Source: Phlebotomus papatasi (taxonomy: Eukaryota > Arthropoda > Insecta > Diptera > Psychodidae). Taken from it: 64,000 nt of DNA. The position numbers were made by a program, and so were the translations under genes. Location of the stretch: the NCBI RefSeq assembly GCF_024763615.1, contig NC_077223.1:81406627-81470626 (forward strand). Reading direction: 5' to 3'. Below are positions 34,795 to 46,880 of the stretch, piece after piece (positions within the stretch are counted from its first letter, which is position 1; every line of letters starts with the position of its first letter). The notes below the pieces were generated by a model. The model was not told where the DNA came from. It did no database searches and saw nothing but the letters and a program-made list of their open reading frames with translations.

Positions 34795-36110
34795 TTCACG
34801 TCTACAGAAAAAACTGGTAGATCCTTTCAAAAAAAAATCTTTTTCAAAATTAAATAAAAAAATGACCGATCCCTTTAAAGGAACTACCTTAAAATTTGCG
34901 AAAATATCAGTACATCTTCGCTAGATCTACCCCGATTCGTAGAAAATATTGATTGATCTTAGTAGTTCTTTAAAAAAAATCGTTTTTAGACTTTGGAAGA
35001 GATCGTATGACCTTTACTAAGATCTGTCTCGATATTTAGGAAACAATGGTTTACCCTTTGAAACGAACTATTTTTATATTTCAAAAACGACCGATATATT
35101 CTTATTAGAGATCATCCTCGATCCATAGCAAATACTCGTCGATGTTTTTAAAAAAAATCCGTAGAATTTTAGAAAAGACTGTTAGTTTTTGTCAGTTTGG
35201 TAGTAAAATTTGTAGATCCTTACAAAAAAACATTTCTCGAACTTTTGAAGGCATTGTTTTATATTTGCTAATAAACTGTTTCCAAATTTAGAAGAAATTG
35301 ATCATTTGAAAATAACTATCTTAAAATTTGCAAAAATACCGGTATGGTATATCATTGCTTAAGATCTATCTCGATCCGCAAATAATATTAGTTGACCCTT
35401 TTAAAAGATGTATCTTCAACTATGGAAAATACTGGCTGATTCTTTCAAAAAGATCTTTTACGATCTTTGGAAGAGATCGTTTGATTTTAAAGATTGGTTG
35501 ATCCTTTGAAAAGAACTATCGTAAAATTAACAAAATACTGGTATATCCTTACTAAAGAACTATCTCGGTCTTTAGAAAATATTGGTTGGTTGATTTCGAA
35601 AGAGTCATCACGAAATTCGGAAAAGATCGGTTGTTCCTTAAAACAAATCTGATACGATATTTAGAAAAACAATGGTAGATTCATTCAAACAACCTATTTT
35701 GAAATTTTGGAGCTGGTCGTTTCGTCTTTGTTATAGACTTATCTCAATTTTCAGGAAAGATTTTCAATCCTATGAGAAGATCTCGTCGGTTGCGTCTACC
35801 TCTGTCGTATCTGCATTTCTTTTGCGTCAGTATTTTACGCAAAAGGGGACGTCTGTATTGTAGCTTGCACCAAATGCAGATACAAAACAAATGCAGATAC
35901 GACAGAGGTAGGCGCAACTGACGATCTATCTCGAACTTTGGATAAGATCAATTGAACCTTTCAAGAGAACTATATTGTCCTTTCGAAAAAGTCGTACGAT
36001 CTTTGAAAAAGATTTTTCTCGACCTTTAAAAAAATATATCTCGATTTATAAGAAAGATCATTCGATCGTTGCATAGGATCTTCCTCAATCTTTGAAAAAG
36101 CCTGAATAAT
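34795..36110. repeat. Degenerate tandem array (gatccttt...aaaagat words)
   Basis: A unit of roughly 90-110 bases recurs about a dozen times in strongly diverged form. Landmarks are ggtagatcctttcaaaa, gaactatcttaaaatttgc, aaaaatactggtatatcctt, agatctatctcgatc and ggaagagatcgtttgat. MITE B is inserted in it at 35783-35925. Non-coding; the ORF at 35672-35863 spans the insertion boundary. Confidence 0.6.
35783..35925. mobile_element. MITE B, copy 2
   Basis: About 143 bases. Left cgtcggttgcgtctacctct then gtcgtatctgcatttc; right aaatgcagatacgacagagg then taggcgcaactgacg. An atct word is present on both sides and may be the target duplication. The interior is inverted relative to copy 1 at 10841, and this copy lacks the nested MITE A. 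Confidence 0.8.
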
Positions 36111-38340
36111 CAACACAGAGGGTCTAATAAAATGATCGATAGTCGGTTTTTATTTGAAAATGATTAGTGAATCATAAAAAATGGTTTAAAAAAATTATAA
36201 AAGACTTTCTAAAAATATCGGAAATCGTTTTGAATCTTTAAAAAGAATTAAATTTATGACTGATATTTGCAGACATTCAGTAAATAAAAAGTAGATAAAA
36301 ATCATAACTCTATATGAATCAGACAATCTCCTAACAATTCCAAATGCCACCCAGGGTAAGATTACTATATGCACCAAGCCATTAAAATGGTATTGTAAAT
36401 ATTAATTCAGTAATCCCAGCAAGGAATTCTGGGATAAAGATCACAAGCTTATGCAGAAAGAGTTAATTTTCCCTGAGGCAAAAGACGACGAGATTCATTA
36501 TGAACTTGATGACAAATACCGATTGCAAGAATCAGTTTGTGATCAATTTGGCATAAATTAGTGGTCAGTCGGGTATTGTGAAGTAAGAAGCTGAAAGAGA
36601 TTTGGGATCACGATCGATTTAAATAAAATGTTGTCACATAAAAAGCCCAAAAGAGAGTTCGGGGGAGAGAGCAAAAGCAGAAGCAAAAAAAGAGGTAATA
36701 GGAAACCTGAGAAATACGGATTCCCATCGCAGGTGATTTATATTGCCATTGAAACTGTGAATGGTACAAGAATATCTTTTATTATAAAATGAAATCAACA
36801 CTTTGGAGTTTTTGGGAGCAGAGCCGGGACTAAGGGGACTGGTTGTGCTTCTGCGGAGGATTTGTTGGCTTCTGGATTTCCATGTTTAACATCTTCCCAC
36901 TCACTCACTCTCGCCATCTATCAGATCATGGTCAAAAGACCAGAAGAGAGATGCAACTATACACCTACTTGAGTATGCTGCGATGGTTATTAAGATACAT
37001 TAATGTTTTACAATTTCTCTCTTATTTTTTATCATTCCCATTTTTTTTTAAATCATGTTTTCTGTGCTTCTGACGCTTAGATTCTTCTTCATCTTCTTTC
37101 CATCTCACTCAAGTCAGTCTCAACTCACCAGGCGCAATCTTTATTCACTTGTGCTTTTGTTTTAATGGACAGACCACCCTGCTTGGCTCTCTGGGACTCT
37201 CGTCTTCTGGATAAAAATTTGTTTTTCACCCAAAAAATTCCTCATCATTCGGACTCAATCATTCCCATTGGTATCCCAAGAGGAAACCAATAAATTGCCT
37301 TAATATGGCATCTCTCTAGCCACTCTAAACATCTATACAAGATCATCAGAAAAATATAAAGACCAAAAGGGATGCTTTTCCATAAAGTCGGTTTGAAGGG
37401 CAATTCAACAATTTAATAATCCACAAAACAAAAATTTATTGGATACAATTTTATGTTTATTGATCTTCTGGTCTGGGGATAATGAAGGCATTGAGTGTCT
37501 GGGAGAAGAGAACCCCTTTTTTCCAGAAGAGTCATCCACTGTCATTATCGTGATCGACATGTGTGTCGATACTTTGGGCCCAAGAACATCTCGTTTTCAA
37601 GCTCAATTACCATCTCTTTTGGGTTTTCTCTCATGCTAATTGAAGTACTTGAGAGTGACACGCAGGGAGGGATGTATTTCACGAGAATTACACCCTCCTT
37701 CTTTCCCAAAAAATCATCACGTGCCACCAATTTGGCCTTTCAAATGATATTCTTCTTTGCCTCTTCATTCATGCAGAAGATCATCACCGCAATTTCAACC
37801 AAATGATCATTGTTCTGCAAATATTCGTTTTGTTTCAAAAAGGGTTTGTTATTTCAAAATCTTAAAGATCAATTACGCAATTGTTATTTGACAGGTCTTA
37901 CCACAATTATCTATAATCTAGCAGGTGCACCTATATTCAAGGTGTTAGTCACCAGTTCAATCTGTTAATTAGGCAGGTGTTATGCTTGGATTTCAAAAAT
38001 CACTCAATTACAAAAATATGGTTCTTGAGATCTCGCCTTCAAATTCTTCATTTGATTGGAAACTGTTTTCTCTTTTTAATTACTAATGCTTGGGTTGATA
38101 ATGAATAGTTTAGTTTAGCGTATTGAGGGGGATTCGAAAATTAAAAATAAATTATTTCAGGTAATTTTGAACGACCGAAAATAGTACTTTTTGGTCAGTG
38201 AAGTTTAAGACAGGATTGGATTTGACTTTAAAATTTTTCAGAAGAGTAGCTTTACTATAAATCATTCGCCTTATAACGATCTACTTTCCGTAATTAAACT
38301 ACGATCAAATTAAGAAAAAATTAATAAATCTTACAGGATT
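36111..38340. other. Low-repeat stretch, no convincing gene
   Basis: The part from 36400 to 37850 is less AT-rich and free of obvious transposons. Frames on both strands near 37439-37806 overlap one another and are unrecognised. Possible regulatory or intronic DNA. Confidence 0.35.
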
Positions 38341-38344
38341 AAGA

Positions 38345-39700
38345 ACAGTAGGGAAGTCTATTTAATCGACTGATTTGTTAGACCCAGTTTTAGAGAACCA
38401 ATCCTGAAAATTCCGAAGACATTAGATACAATGGTGACTCTGCTTAAAATGAAGACAACTGTTCCCAAAGCTTTTCAACAGATTTTAAGCTTGAATCTTT
38501 GAATATTCTCTTGCTGTTTTCAAGCTTTCCCTCTCACTTTTTACTGAAATCATAAAAAAGATTTTAAAGAATTAATCCTGAAGAATTTAGAAGACGTTAG
38601 ATACAATAATGACTCTACTTAAAATTAAGACAACTGTTCTCAAAGCTCGTATCTCGATCCCGAAGCCTAATCCAACTGTTTTCTAGTATTCCCCTGCACC
38701 TTTTATTGAATTCATAAACGATTTTAGAGAACTAATCCTGAAGAATTCGGAAGACGTCGGATATAACGTTGACTCTACTTAAAATGAAGACGACTGTTCC
38801 CAAAGCTTTTCAACAGATTTTAAGCTTGAATCTTTGAATATTCCCTTGCTGTTTTTAAGCTTTCTCTCTCACTTTTTATTGAAATCATAAAAGATTTTAA
38901 ATAATTAATCCTGAAGAATTTAGAAGGATACAATGGTGACTCTGCTTAAAATGAAGACAACTGTTCCCAAAGCTTTTCAACAGATTTTAAGCTTGAATCT
39001 TTGAATATTCCCTTGCTGTTTTCAAGCTTTCCCTATCACTTCTTACTGAAATTATAAAAGATATTAGAGAATTAATCCTGAAGAATTTTGAAGACGTTAG
39101 ATACAATAATGACTCTGCTTAAAATTAAGACAACTGTTCTCAAAGCCCGTATCTCGATCCTGAAGCCTAATCCAACTGTTTTCTAGTATTCCGCTTCACC
39201 TTTTATTGAATTCATAAACGATTTTAGAGAACTAATCCTGAAGAATTCTTAAGACGTCGGATATATCGTTGACTCTACTTAAAATGAAGACGACTGTTCC
39301 AAAATCTTTTTAGTTAATTTTAAGCTTTGAATCTTTGAGCCTATCCTGGCTGTTTTAAAACTTACCCTTTTACCTTTTATTGGAATCATAAATGATTTTA
39401 GAGAACTAATCCTGAAGAATTCGTAAGACGTCGGACATAGCGTTGACTCTACCTAAAATGAAGACGACTGTTCCCAAAGTTTTTTAGTTAATTTTAAGCT
39501 TTGAATCTTTGAGCTTATCCTCGCTGTTTTAAAACTTACCCTTTTACCTTTTATTGGAATCATAAACGATTTTAGAGAACTAATCCTGAAGAATTCGTAA
39601 GACGTCAGATATAATGACGACTCTGATTATATCGGGAGGGCAACTGTTCTCAAACTTGCCTTTGAACTGCGATCTCTGACCCTGAATTGCCTCTTATAAA
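38345..39700. repeat. Tandem array of about 170-base units with a 500-base trimer
   Basis: Eight units each begin near ctaatcctgaagaatt (38403, 38577, 38735, 38907, 39075, 39235, 39407, 39582; spacing 158-175). Most units share gactctacttaaaatgaaga and caactgttc. Three interior types occur: A (cttttcaacagattttaagc, units 1, 3, 4), B (cgtatctcgatcc and cctaatccaactg, units 2, 5) and C (tttagttaattttaagcttt, units 6, 7). Unit 8 is diverged. Units 1-2-3 and 4-5-6 correspond pairwise at about 500 bases, a higher-order trimer. Non-coding. Confidence 0.8.
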
Positions 39701-39789
39701 TTATTCGTTTTCAACTTAACATCAAGAGAGTCAAAGAGTCAATTGTTCCAAAGCTACCTAACTGAACTTTAATCTTTGTCTGTTCTCAG

Positions 39790-40010
39790 TAGGGTAAAAT
39801 GAGGTAATTTGGAACCATTTAATGTTTGGGACATTTGAAATTTTCTCACTGTTTCAGATGAGCAAAGAGAAAACAAAGATCGCAGAATAGAAGAAAAATA
39901 TGTTTAAGAAAAAAAGGAACAGAATTCTTCCTTTTGAATCTCTAAAACATTGAGAAAGTCTCAAATGTCCCAAATTGTAAATCGTTACAAATTACCCAAT
40001 TTTACCCTAA
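39790..40010. mobile_element. MITE with tagggtaaaatgagg ends
   Basis: Left tagggtaaaatgaggtaatt, then a gggacatttga word; right tcaaatgtccc, then caaattacccaattttaccc and ta. About 221 bases. A partial left end occurs near 30054. Confidence 0.75.
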
Positions 40011-40131
40011 TTTAGTCTCTTACCAGATCAGAAACTTAAAAAGTAATCAAGACTCAAGGCTGGTAGTTGAATTTTTTGGAATCTTGAATTCGACTTCGTT
40101 TCGACTTAATGGTTTTTACTATATTCTAAAG

Positions 40132-40263
40132 CAGAAGCGTGCAAGAACCGTTGAAACCGAATAACCGTCAAATGAAACATGTACGTCAATGGTCTAAGCG
40201 CTACCAGAAAAAACTTACATATTTTGACGCTTATTCGGTTTCAACGGTTCTTGCACACCTCTG
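40132..40263. mobile_element. hAT-like MITE with 8-bp target duplication
   Basis: 132 bases. Ends: cagaagcgtgcaagaaccgt at the left and, inverted at the right, cagaggtgtgcaagaaccgt; the inverted repeats continue through tgaaaccgaata for about 40 bases. It is flanked on both sides by ttctaaag (40124-40131 and 40264-40271). CAGAGGTGTGCAA-type ends and 8-bp duplications are the hAT hallmark. No transposase is encoded; the ORF across it (40139-40321) is a by-product. Confidence 0.9.
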
Positions 40264-40271
40264 TTCTAAAG

Positions 40272-41690
40272 TATCCGTTACTTCAGGAAGTCCCTTATTG
40301 TTCTTGATTCTGAGGTGCTAGCAATCAGGGTCCTGAGTCTGCTTGATGATCTGCATCCCAGACCTTCTAAAAGGTTGATGCCTCTTCTTTCATGCGTTGA
40401 ATGCAACTTATTAAAGATACGACGTTCTCATATTTCATATTGGATATTTGCAGTATGAATTTCTAAGCAAAGCCCCCCCCCCTGCTTTACAGATAAGAGG
40501 AAGATGATATAACTATAAAATCAACCAATTGGATCTAGATCTCTGATATGATTCGCCCCTTGTGTTCTCTTCTTTAGCATAAGAATTGTGTGGGAGGGAC
40601 CGGTTGAAAGAACTACACGTGTCTGAGCTATTTCAATTACGCGGTAGTCTACCTGTGCGGTTTGGAAAGGTGATGCGCGACTTCATTGGGCTGTCAACTC
40701 CCCTGAATTCAGTCCTGTGGCAATTATTCGATTTATCCCAGTGCAAATTGCTGACCAAATGAGTCCCGAGGTGAAGGCATCGTGCAAATAAGCACCTAAT
40801 TTTCGCACTCAACTATATGATCACGTTAGTTGCACCTTCGATGGACGGATGGATGGAAATTACGGTGCGAACTAACCGCACGTTTTAATTGTAATTGCCC
40901 CCATGGTTGGTCACCACACGTCGCTACCACCTCGCCATGACCACGTATCGTGTCTATTTCACCTCAAAACACTTGGCGCTTCATTATAGTATAGGCCCCA
41001 CTAATAAATTACATGACGAAGAAGTCCCTAATCTTGATATTGCGTCACTTTCCCAAAAAAAATTGTATTTTTATTTCGACCCATGTCTTTTTTCACATTT
41101 GGCTCTGGGACGACTTGAGAGAAGGTAGAGAAGAGAAATGATAATTACAATATCGTCTTCATGGTTCGTATAGCAAACAGTTCACGAGCACCAATTACAA
41201 GTTTTTGACACCTTCAAGTGTACTTCTTGGAAATGAAACAATAAAAATGCGGCAAAAGAGATGGTTAAAATGGCTGTTAAAAGATGAAGAGTATAAATTG
41301 AGTACAAATAATAATTATAGAAATAAACTGTGGATGATGTTTTTTGATCTCTATCATTATGTATAAATTTTTTCATCTCGCCTTTTGTTTATTGTTAATT
41401 CACGTTAAAATTACAACTTTATGTCTCACCAGAAGAGATAGTCTCTTGTACGCACCACCATTTATTTTATTTTATGCTCCTTCCAACCGATAGGCTCTAA
41501 CTTGATGATTTTTTTTGAAGAATTTTCAGAAGACATTTAACTTAATGGGCTATAGCAAAAATTATCTTTATTGCAATAACCAGCAGGAAAATGCATTCTG
41601 CAGTATTTAATATTTAAGATTTTAATAGTTTTTATAATAGTTTCAAGGACGACACTTCAGTAATAAAACCATCATTGTTTTCTGGTAGTA
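40272..41690. other. Low-repeat stretch, no convincing gene
   Basis: The part from 40340 to 41130 is less AT-rich. A run of nine C bases is at about 40474. No frame is convincing. Confidence 0.35.
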
Positions 41691-42580
41691 GGTGAAGCTG
41701 GTTAATATATCGTCAAAGTGGCTTGGCTACTTTATTACCTAAAGTATTTTTGCATTTTCTGTAGAGAAATCCCATAGCAAGGGATATCTGAATAGGGGAA
41801 AGTGCCCAAGCTTCGTACGATCCAAAGCTCTGCAAAATATTTTGAAAACTGGACACTTTCCCCTAGTTACTTTCAGCACTAAATTAAACTGTGACAGGTA
41901 GCCAGTATGACGTCTTAATGACTACTTTATTATCAAAAAATCATAATCTTCTTTAATCCATTTTTTACAATACGAAGGGAACGATCTTGAGAGGCGGTAA
42001 AATATCAAAAATTTAGGATGGTTGTATATACAAATTAAGTGAAGTAACAGCTGTCAAAACTGGTCATAATATTGTCATAGTGACTCCTTTACAGCCAAAA
42101 AATATTACTGATATTCTTATTCTATGAATATGAATATAATTGGGATTATTTTAAGAGATACTCTGGAAATAAAATAATTGAAAGAGTATAGTTAGCAATT
42201 AAATCAACTGATAGCTGTCAAATTTCTCATTACCCCTTTACAGAATTTTAGTTTATCCTTCAGAAAATAATTTGCTATCTTATTTGAATATTTTCAATTG
42301 GTATAAAATTATTTTGATAGACATAAAAGGCGATATCACCTCGAATTTTGATGGTATTGTTATATTTATTAGACTCAAGACTATCAAAAGTGGTCATAAT
42401 GTCGTAACTGTGACCATTGAATTACTTTCTTATTCAATCTTCTTAAATACCGTCACGATGATTCTTTGAAATTATGAATGATCAAGAGAATTAATTATAA
42501 ATTGATTCTCTTTGGTAATAAAGCAAACTAATGGCTTTTTAATGTAGTCAATATATCGTTATAGCGACTACATAATACCC
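41690..42580. repeat. Degenerate tandem array (gtcataatgtcgt words)
   Basis: Related blocks appear near 41703, 41907, 42062, 42225, 42388 and 42546, spaced about 155-205 bases: a form of gctgtcaaaactggtcataa then tattgtcatagtgactcctt and a run of aaaat. Similarity between units is low. A small element is inserted at 41793-41865. The ORF at 42272-42469 is repeat sequence. Confidence 0.5.
41793..41865. mobile_element. Tiny element with taggggaaagtg ends
   Basis: 73 bases. Left taggggaaagtgcccaagct, right ggacactttccccta. It belongs to the TA-plus-GGGGAA style of ends seen in F, G and H. Contains cttcgtacga as in element G. Confidence 0.6.
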
Positions 42581-42599
42581 AACAATTGAACATACCCAA

Positions 42600-43244
42600 C
42601 AATAGAAAAAATATTTCGTAAAAATGTTTGTAAATGTTTGTGAATTTCAACTGGGGACTTATGAAACATTTGTAAATCGTATAACACACAAACAAGTTTG
42701 TAAAAGTTTGTACTTTTTCATAAAAACTGTTCGTAACGTGATCACTTGACGATAATTTCTTTTTCTTTCACAAGATATTTGTTCGTAAATGTTCGTAAAA
42801 ACATAGAAAAGTGTTTGTAAAATTTTGTCAATTGTTCGTAAAATTTTGCCGGATAATCAAAAATGTACGAACGAATGTTTGTAAAAGAACAAAAAATGTT
42901 CGTCAACTGATCATGTTACGGGCAATGTTTGTGAAAAAAGTACAAAGTTTTACGAACATGTTTGTGGGCTATACGATAAATGTTTGTTTTCCTGTCGAAA
43001 ATTTACGAACAAATGACAAAATTTTACGAACATTTTTTGTGTGTTTATGAACATTTACGAACAATGTTTGTGAAAAAAGTACAAACTTTTACGAACTTGT
43101 ATGTGGGTTATACGATTCACGAGCATTTTCTAACTCCCCCATAGGAATTCACAAACATTTATGAACATTTTTACAAATTATTTTTTTCTATGTAGGAACT
43201 TACAAACAATTACAAACAATTTAACGAAATATATTTTCAGTGTA
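42600..43244. mobile_element. Foldback element D, copy 2
   Basis: Same type as 18219-18722: left agaaaaaatatttcgtaaaa then atgtttgtaaatgtttgtga, right tcacaaacatttatgaacat then ttttacaaattattttttt. It is longer and more rearranged, with partial duplication of the right arm, and ends in a second terminal-like word up to cagtgt at 43244. The ORF at 42811-43050 is repeat-derived. Confidence 0.75.
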
Positions 43245-43560
43245 TCTTAACAGTGAAATTTTGTGGAATGCTTACAAAAACCTTCCAACAGATAAAGTGA
43301 AAGAAGGGCCACAAAATTTAGCAATTTTGAGAAAATGATACAGTAAAAATTAAAAGCAAACGGAAATACCTTATTTCCTACGACCCATATAATTTTTCTG
43401 TCTCTTTCCTTGTTTCTTTTATGAATTTCTTCCTCCATTAGCAAAATCCACAGCAATTTTACGGGGATTTTGGGCACAAGAAGCAATGTTGAAAAAAAAA
43501 GTTATTGGAGGCGGCAAGGGCGTTCATTAAGGCTAAAGCAAACAAAAAATTGCTTGCATA
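43245..43560. other. No gene seen
   Basis: AT-rich spacer between foldback D and element R. Confidence 0.4.
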
Positions 43561-45359
43561 TTAGGTGAGATTCTTAACAATCTCACCTACTATAATCCTA
43601 ACAAAATTTCATGTCGTCCGATCGCGCTCAAACTTGGCCAAAATGTGTTTCGCCACTTCCTGATCACGAATATATGGGGGGCTAAGTTACGTTCCCGGCC
43701 GGCCGGCCGGCCGTCCGGCCGCTCTTTGGAGCTTAATAGCTCCTAAACTAAAAAAGATATCGACTTGCGGTTTTCGGCAAAGGTTAAATATCGTATGAAA
43801 ATTGCAACTTGGTGCATTGACCCCCCACCCCCCACCCCTCCTTCCGCCATTTTGAAGACCACCCTTTTTTGTTTTCTCAACAGCTCCGCCCCTATGGCAT
43901 CGAGCGGGCTCAAATTTTAGTATGTTATAGCTGGGCCTTAGAGCTTTCCATCAGTACCAAACTTAAGGTCCCCCGACCCCCCTGACCCGAGCTATAAGGG
44001 TCCAAAAAAATTTTCTTAAAATGCCCATAACTCCGGTTCTAATTGTCAGAATTTAAAAAGTGAGGGCTTTTTGGAAAGCTCTCGTGAAATGCCACTTCCT
44101 CTTGTAACATCGCAAGTTCATAAAACCACCGCTAGGGGCGCTTTTTTTAAAAAGAAAATTTTTAAATCTTAAAAGTTAAATAACTCGAAAATTCTTTATG
44201 CAATCGGGCTGAAATTTTAGTATGTTGTAGCCGTTGATTATACCTATCAAACAAAATAATACTTAAGTCGATCCATAACCCCTGACCCGAGCTATAAGGG
44301 GTCAAAGTTCGAACATTGACCGGCCTCTATCTCCGGTTCTAATTAACATAGCGACATAAATTTTACCTTTTTGGTTTCGTCTCGATGAGCACTTTCAGAT
44401 GGAAGTTCAAAAAGTTACCACAGGTGGCGCTGTGATAGCGTCAAAATTCATCGCAATTCAAAGTCACTTTTCTCAAAAACGGCATTGTGCAAGTTAATGA
44501 AATTTTAGTATGTTGTAGTCCAGTCTAGGACGTTTCCAAAATGGTGCGTATGCGCGCTGTGGTTTCAATAGAACCGGAGATATGAGGGGTCAAAGTTCAC
44601 GAAATTCAAAAAATCATATCTCCGGTTCTATGTGACCGATTTTGATGAATGAGGGCTTAAACGAAAGATCTCACCAAATGCTACAACTTTCTAGAATATT
44701 TGAACTTCGTGGGACCAACACCAGGGGCGCCACAGTCGAAAAACCAATTTCAATATCACATAACCTCAATTATCTCGACTGTCGCTGAATCGATTTTGAT
44801 GATTACTTCAACATAATTGTAGAGCACATTTGTCTCTACATTTCGTCCATACATCATTTTCCACTCAGACTACGCTATCACTCCGATTTTGCCGTTTAAG
44901 TGTGAAAAAATTGATTTTTCCCATAATAACGCTTTGAAATCACTCAGATGCCAATTTGACTGCCTCTACTCCACCAAGACACTTAAAATAGGGGTTTAAA
45001 TGGAAAGTCCCGCAAAATACAACAATTCTTTGATATAGTTGAAGTGCAACAAATGACTACTTGGGGAACTCTGGATGAAAAAACGAGTTAAGAAACAATA
45101 AACCTCGCTTATCTTGGCTTCTGAGTAATCGATGAGATCATGTTCTATGAGAAAATTATAGAGAACATTCTGGTCTACATTTCACCCATATATCACTTTT
45201 CTGCCAGTTCATCCAAATCCTTGATATTTTGGTTTAAATACAAAATTTGTATAATTTCACGAATTTTATTCAAGATAACTGAATGGCGTCTCCCAACTTC
45301 AGCTCTAAATCGAATTTGCATGCACTCCGAGTTAGCTCACGTTAAGAATCTCACCTACA
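43561..45359. mobile_element. Element R, 1.8 kb, GC-richer, non-coding
   Basis: Left end ttaggtgagattcttaacaa then tctcacctac, itself a small hairpin (gtgagatt/aatctcac). The right end, gttaagaatctcacctac, is the inverted terminus. The inside differs in composition from all its neighbours: ccggccggccggccggcc at 43697-43716 and runs of ccccc near 43822-43840. It has internal repeats of about 300 bases: aattttagtatgtt at 43914, 44213 and 44504; cccctgacccgag plus ctataag at 43978 and 44278; and ctccggttctaatt/ctccggttctatg at 44031, 44332 and 44621. No long ORF and no transposase or reverse transcriptase motif. Confidence 0.65.
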
Positions 45360-45940
45360 TAAGCCGGTTAGGATTATCTGTCCCTTTTCTGATCCCCTGC
45401 ATTCCACCCTGTTGACCACTTCCGCAGTTGAGGCTACAAGAACAGGCCCATAAGTCAATATTCTTGGGCAAATCTTGTGAAACAAAACAGCAATTTTCAG
45501 ACCATTATCTTGTCCAATTGCCTCTCCAGTGATAAATTGAGCCAGAGGGACTGTCCTCTGGGGGTCTCTCTTCCTCCACCTCCTTCTTTTTTTCTGGCTG
45601 TCTTCTTTCGAATTGCACTTCTCTCTGGCCAGGAGAATGAGCAAAGAAACACATTTGGATGGAATTCCTCAATGGCACCAGACAGAGTCGTGACATGCGA
45701 AAAATGACAGCCGGACTCTGGGGCTGAAGGAATCATCAGCTCTTTTTCTCCTCTGACGCCTGACTTTTGACCATCATTCCCACATTGTTATTTGTTTTCG
45801 TCAGCAATATTGCGACAGGAGGATCAGGTCTCTATCAATCTTCTATCCGGCTCTTGGGGTGCATACGAAGATTGGGCTATCATTCCATCTGAATGAATTT
45901 TTAAAAATTTCGTTTGTCATTCGAAGGTTTGAAAAGCATC
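45360..45940. other. Less AT-rich stretch, no convincing gene
   Basis: Several overlapping frames exist on both strands between 45351 and 45736 because of a pyrimidine-rich tract (45560-45600). None is recognisable. Confidence 0.35.
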
Positions 45941-45944
45941 TCCG

Positions 45945-46880
45945 GGACCTAGATTAGATGTGTCCCTAAAAGGATCAAATCGGCTTTTCAAAAACCTATA
46001 ATGTTCATTTCTGTATAGAAACGGTTCTTTCAGGATCGTTAAAAAATTCCGAAATCTTAGACAGGAAAAGCTGTAGAACAGAACTTTGTAGAATAAATTC
46101 AGGATCAAGCCCTATAGGGCCTTATAGGTTTATATACTGAATTAGTTCCTTTGAATAAGTTGTTATTTCTGAGGTTCCGAAACTATATTCGAAACCTAGA
46201 TTGGACGTATCCTTAAAAGGATTGGATCGGTTTACCGAAAACCTCTCTAGACCAATTAAGGATAGGGACGGTTATTTAAGCATCGTTAAGGTATTTTCAA
46301 ATTGTAACTAGAAAAATTGAAGACAGAACTTTGTAAGTTTGAGGGTCAAGCCCTATAGAGCCTTATGGGTTTATACTGATACTGAATTAGCTCCTTATCT
46401 AGAAGACCACGTTGCACTATTCTTTCGGGAATCGTTTCCCTAGGTCATGTTTACAGATCCTTGCAGTCCTAAGCTATTCTTAGACAAATTCAATTTATTT
46501 ATTTATTTTGCAACACTTAGTTACTAATATATCGAGTAGCTAAATCAACTGAATTGAAATCCGTAGCCCTATATGATGCTTTTCAGAATACGTTCTTTTA
46601 TGTACTCGTTTCGGAACTTATATTACGAGAGCTTAAATCACCTAAAAGCCTTGCGTGCTAGGACATCAGAACTAGGACAAGGTACTTAGTAGCCCTAACC
46701 GATTTCTTTCCTATTCAGAGATGTCTTTCGCATTTATAAACCCAAGATTGTCCTTTCGAAATGAGGTGCGTAACCCAACCACAACCTATAAGTTAAATTT
46801 TACGTTTTGTAAGTAAGGAACTCAGAGCCTGACATCTGTCCTGTTAGACCCCTATAGGGCTGAATTTATTCCGTTTCTCG
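45945..46880. repeat. Degenerate tandem repeat, about 246-base unit
   Basis: Two clear units: acctagattagatgtgtccc at 45949 and acctagattggacgtatcct at 46195. They share aaaaggat, gatcgtta, acagaactttgta, ggatcaagccctatag/gggtcaagccctatag, ggccttat, ggtttata and ctgaattag. A fainter third and perhaps fourth unit follow, with ctatagggctgaattta at 46851. Confidence 0.65.

Noticed and set aside
38345..39700. Possible CRISPR array
   Set aside because: Units are 158-175 bases and contiguous, with no short identical repeats separated by unique spacers, and the host is eukaryotic.
43561..43590. Hairpin at the left end of element R as a Helitron or terminator signal
   Set aside because: A Helitron needs a TC start and a CTRR end with the hairpin near the 3' end. 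Here the same word recurs inverted at the other end, which is a terminal inverted repeat.
45497..45736. Cluster of overlapping ORFs on both strands
   Set aside because: Produced by a purine/pyrimidine-biased tract; three mutually exclusive frames are open at once.
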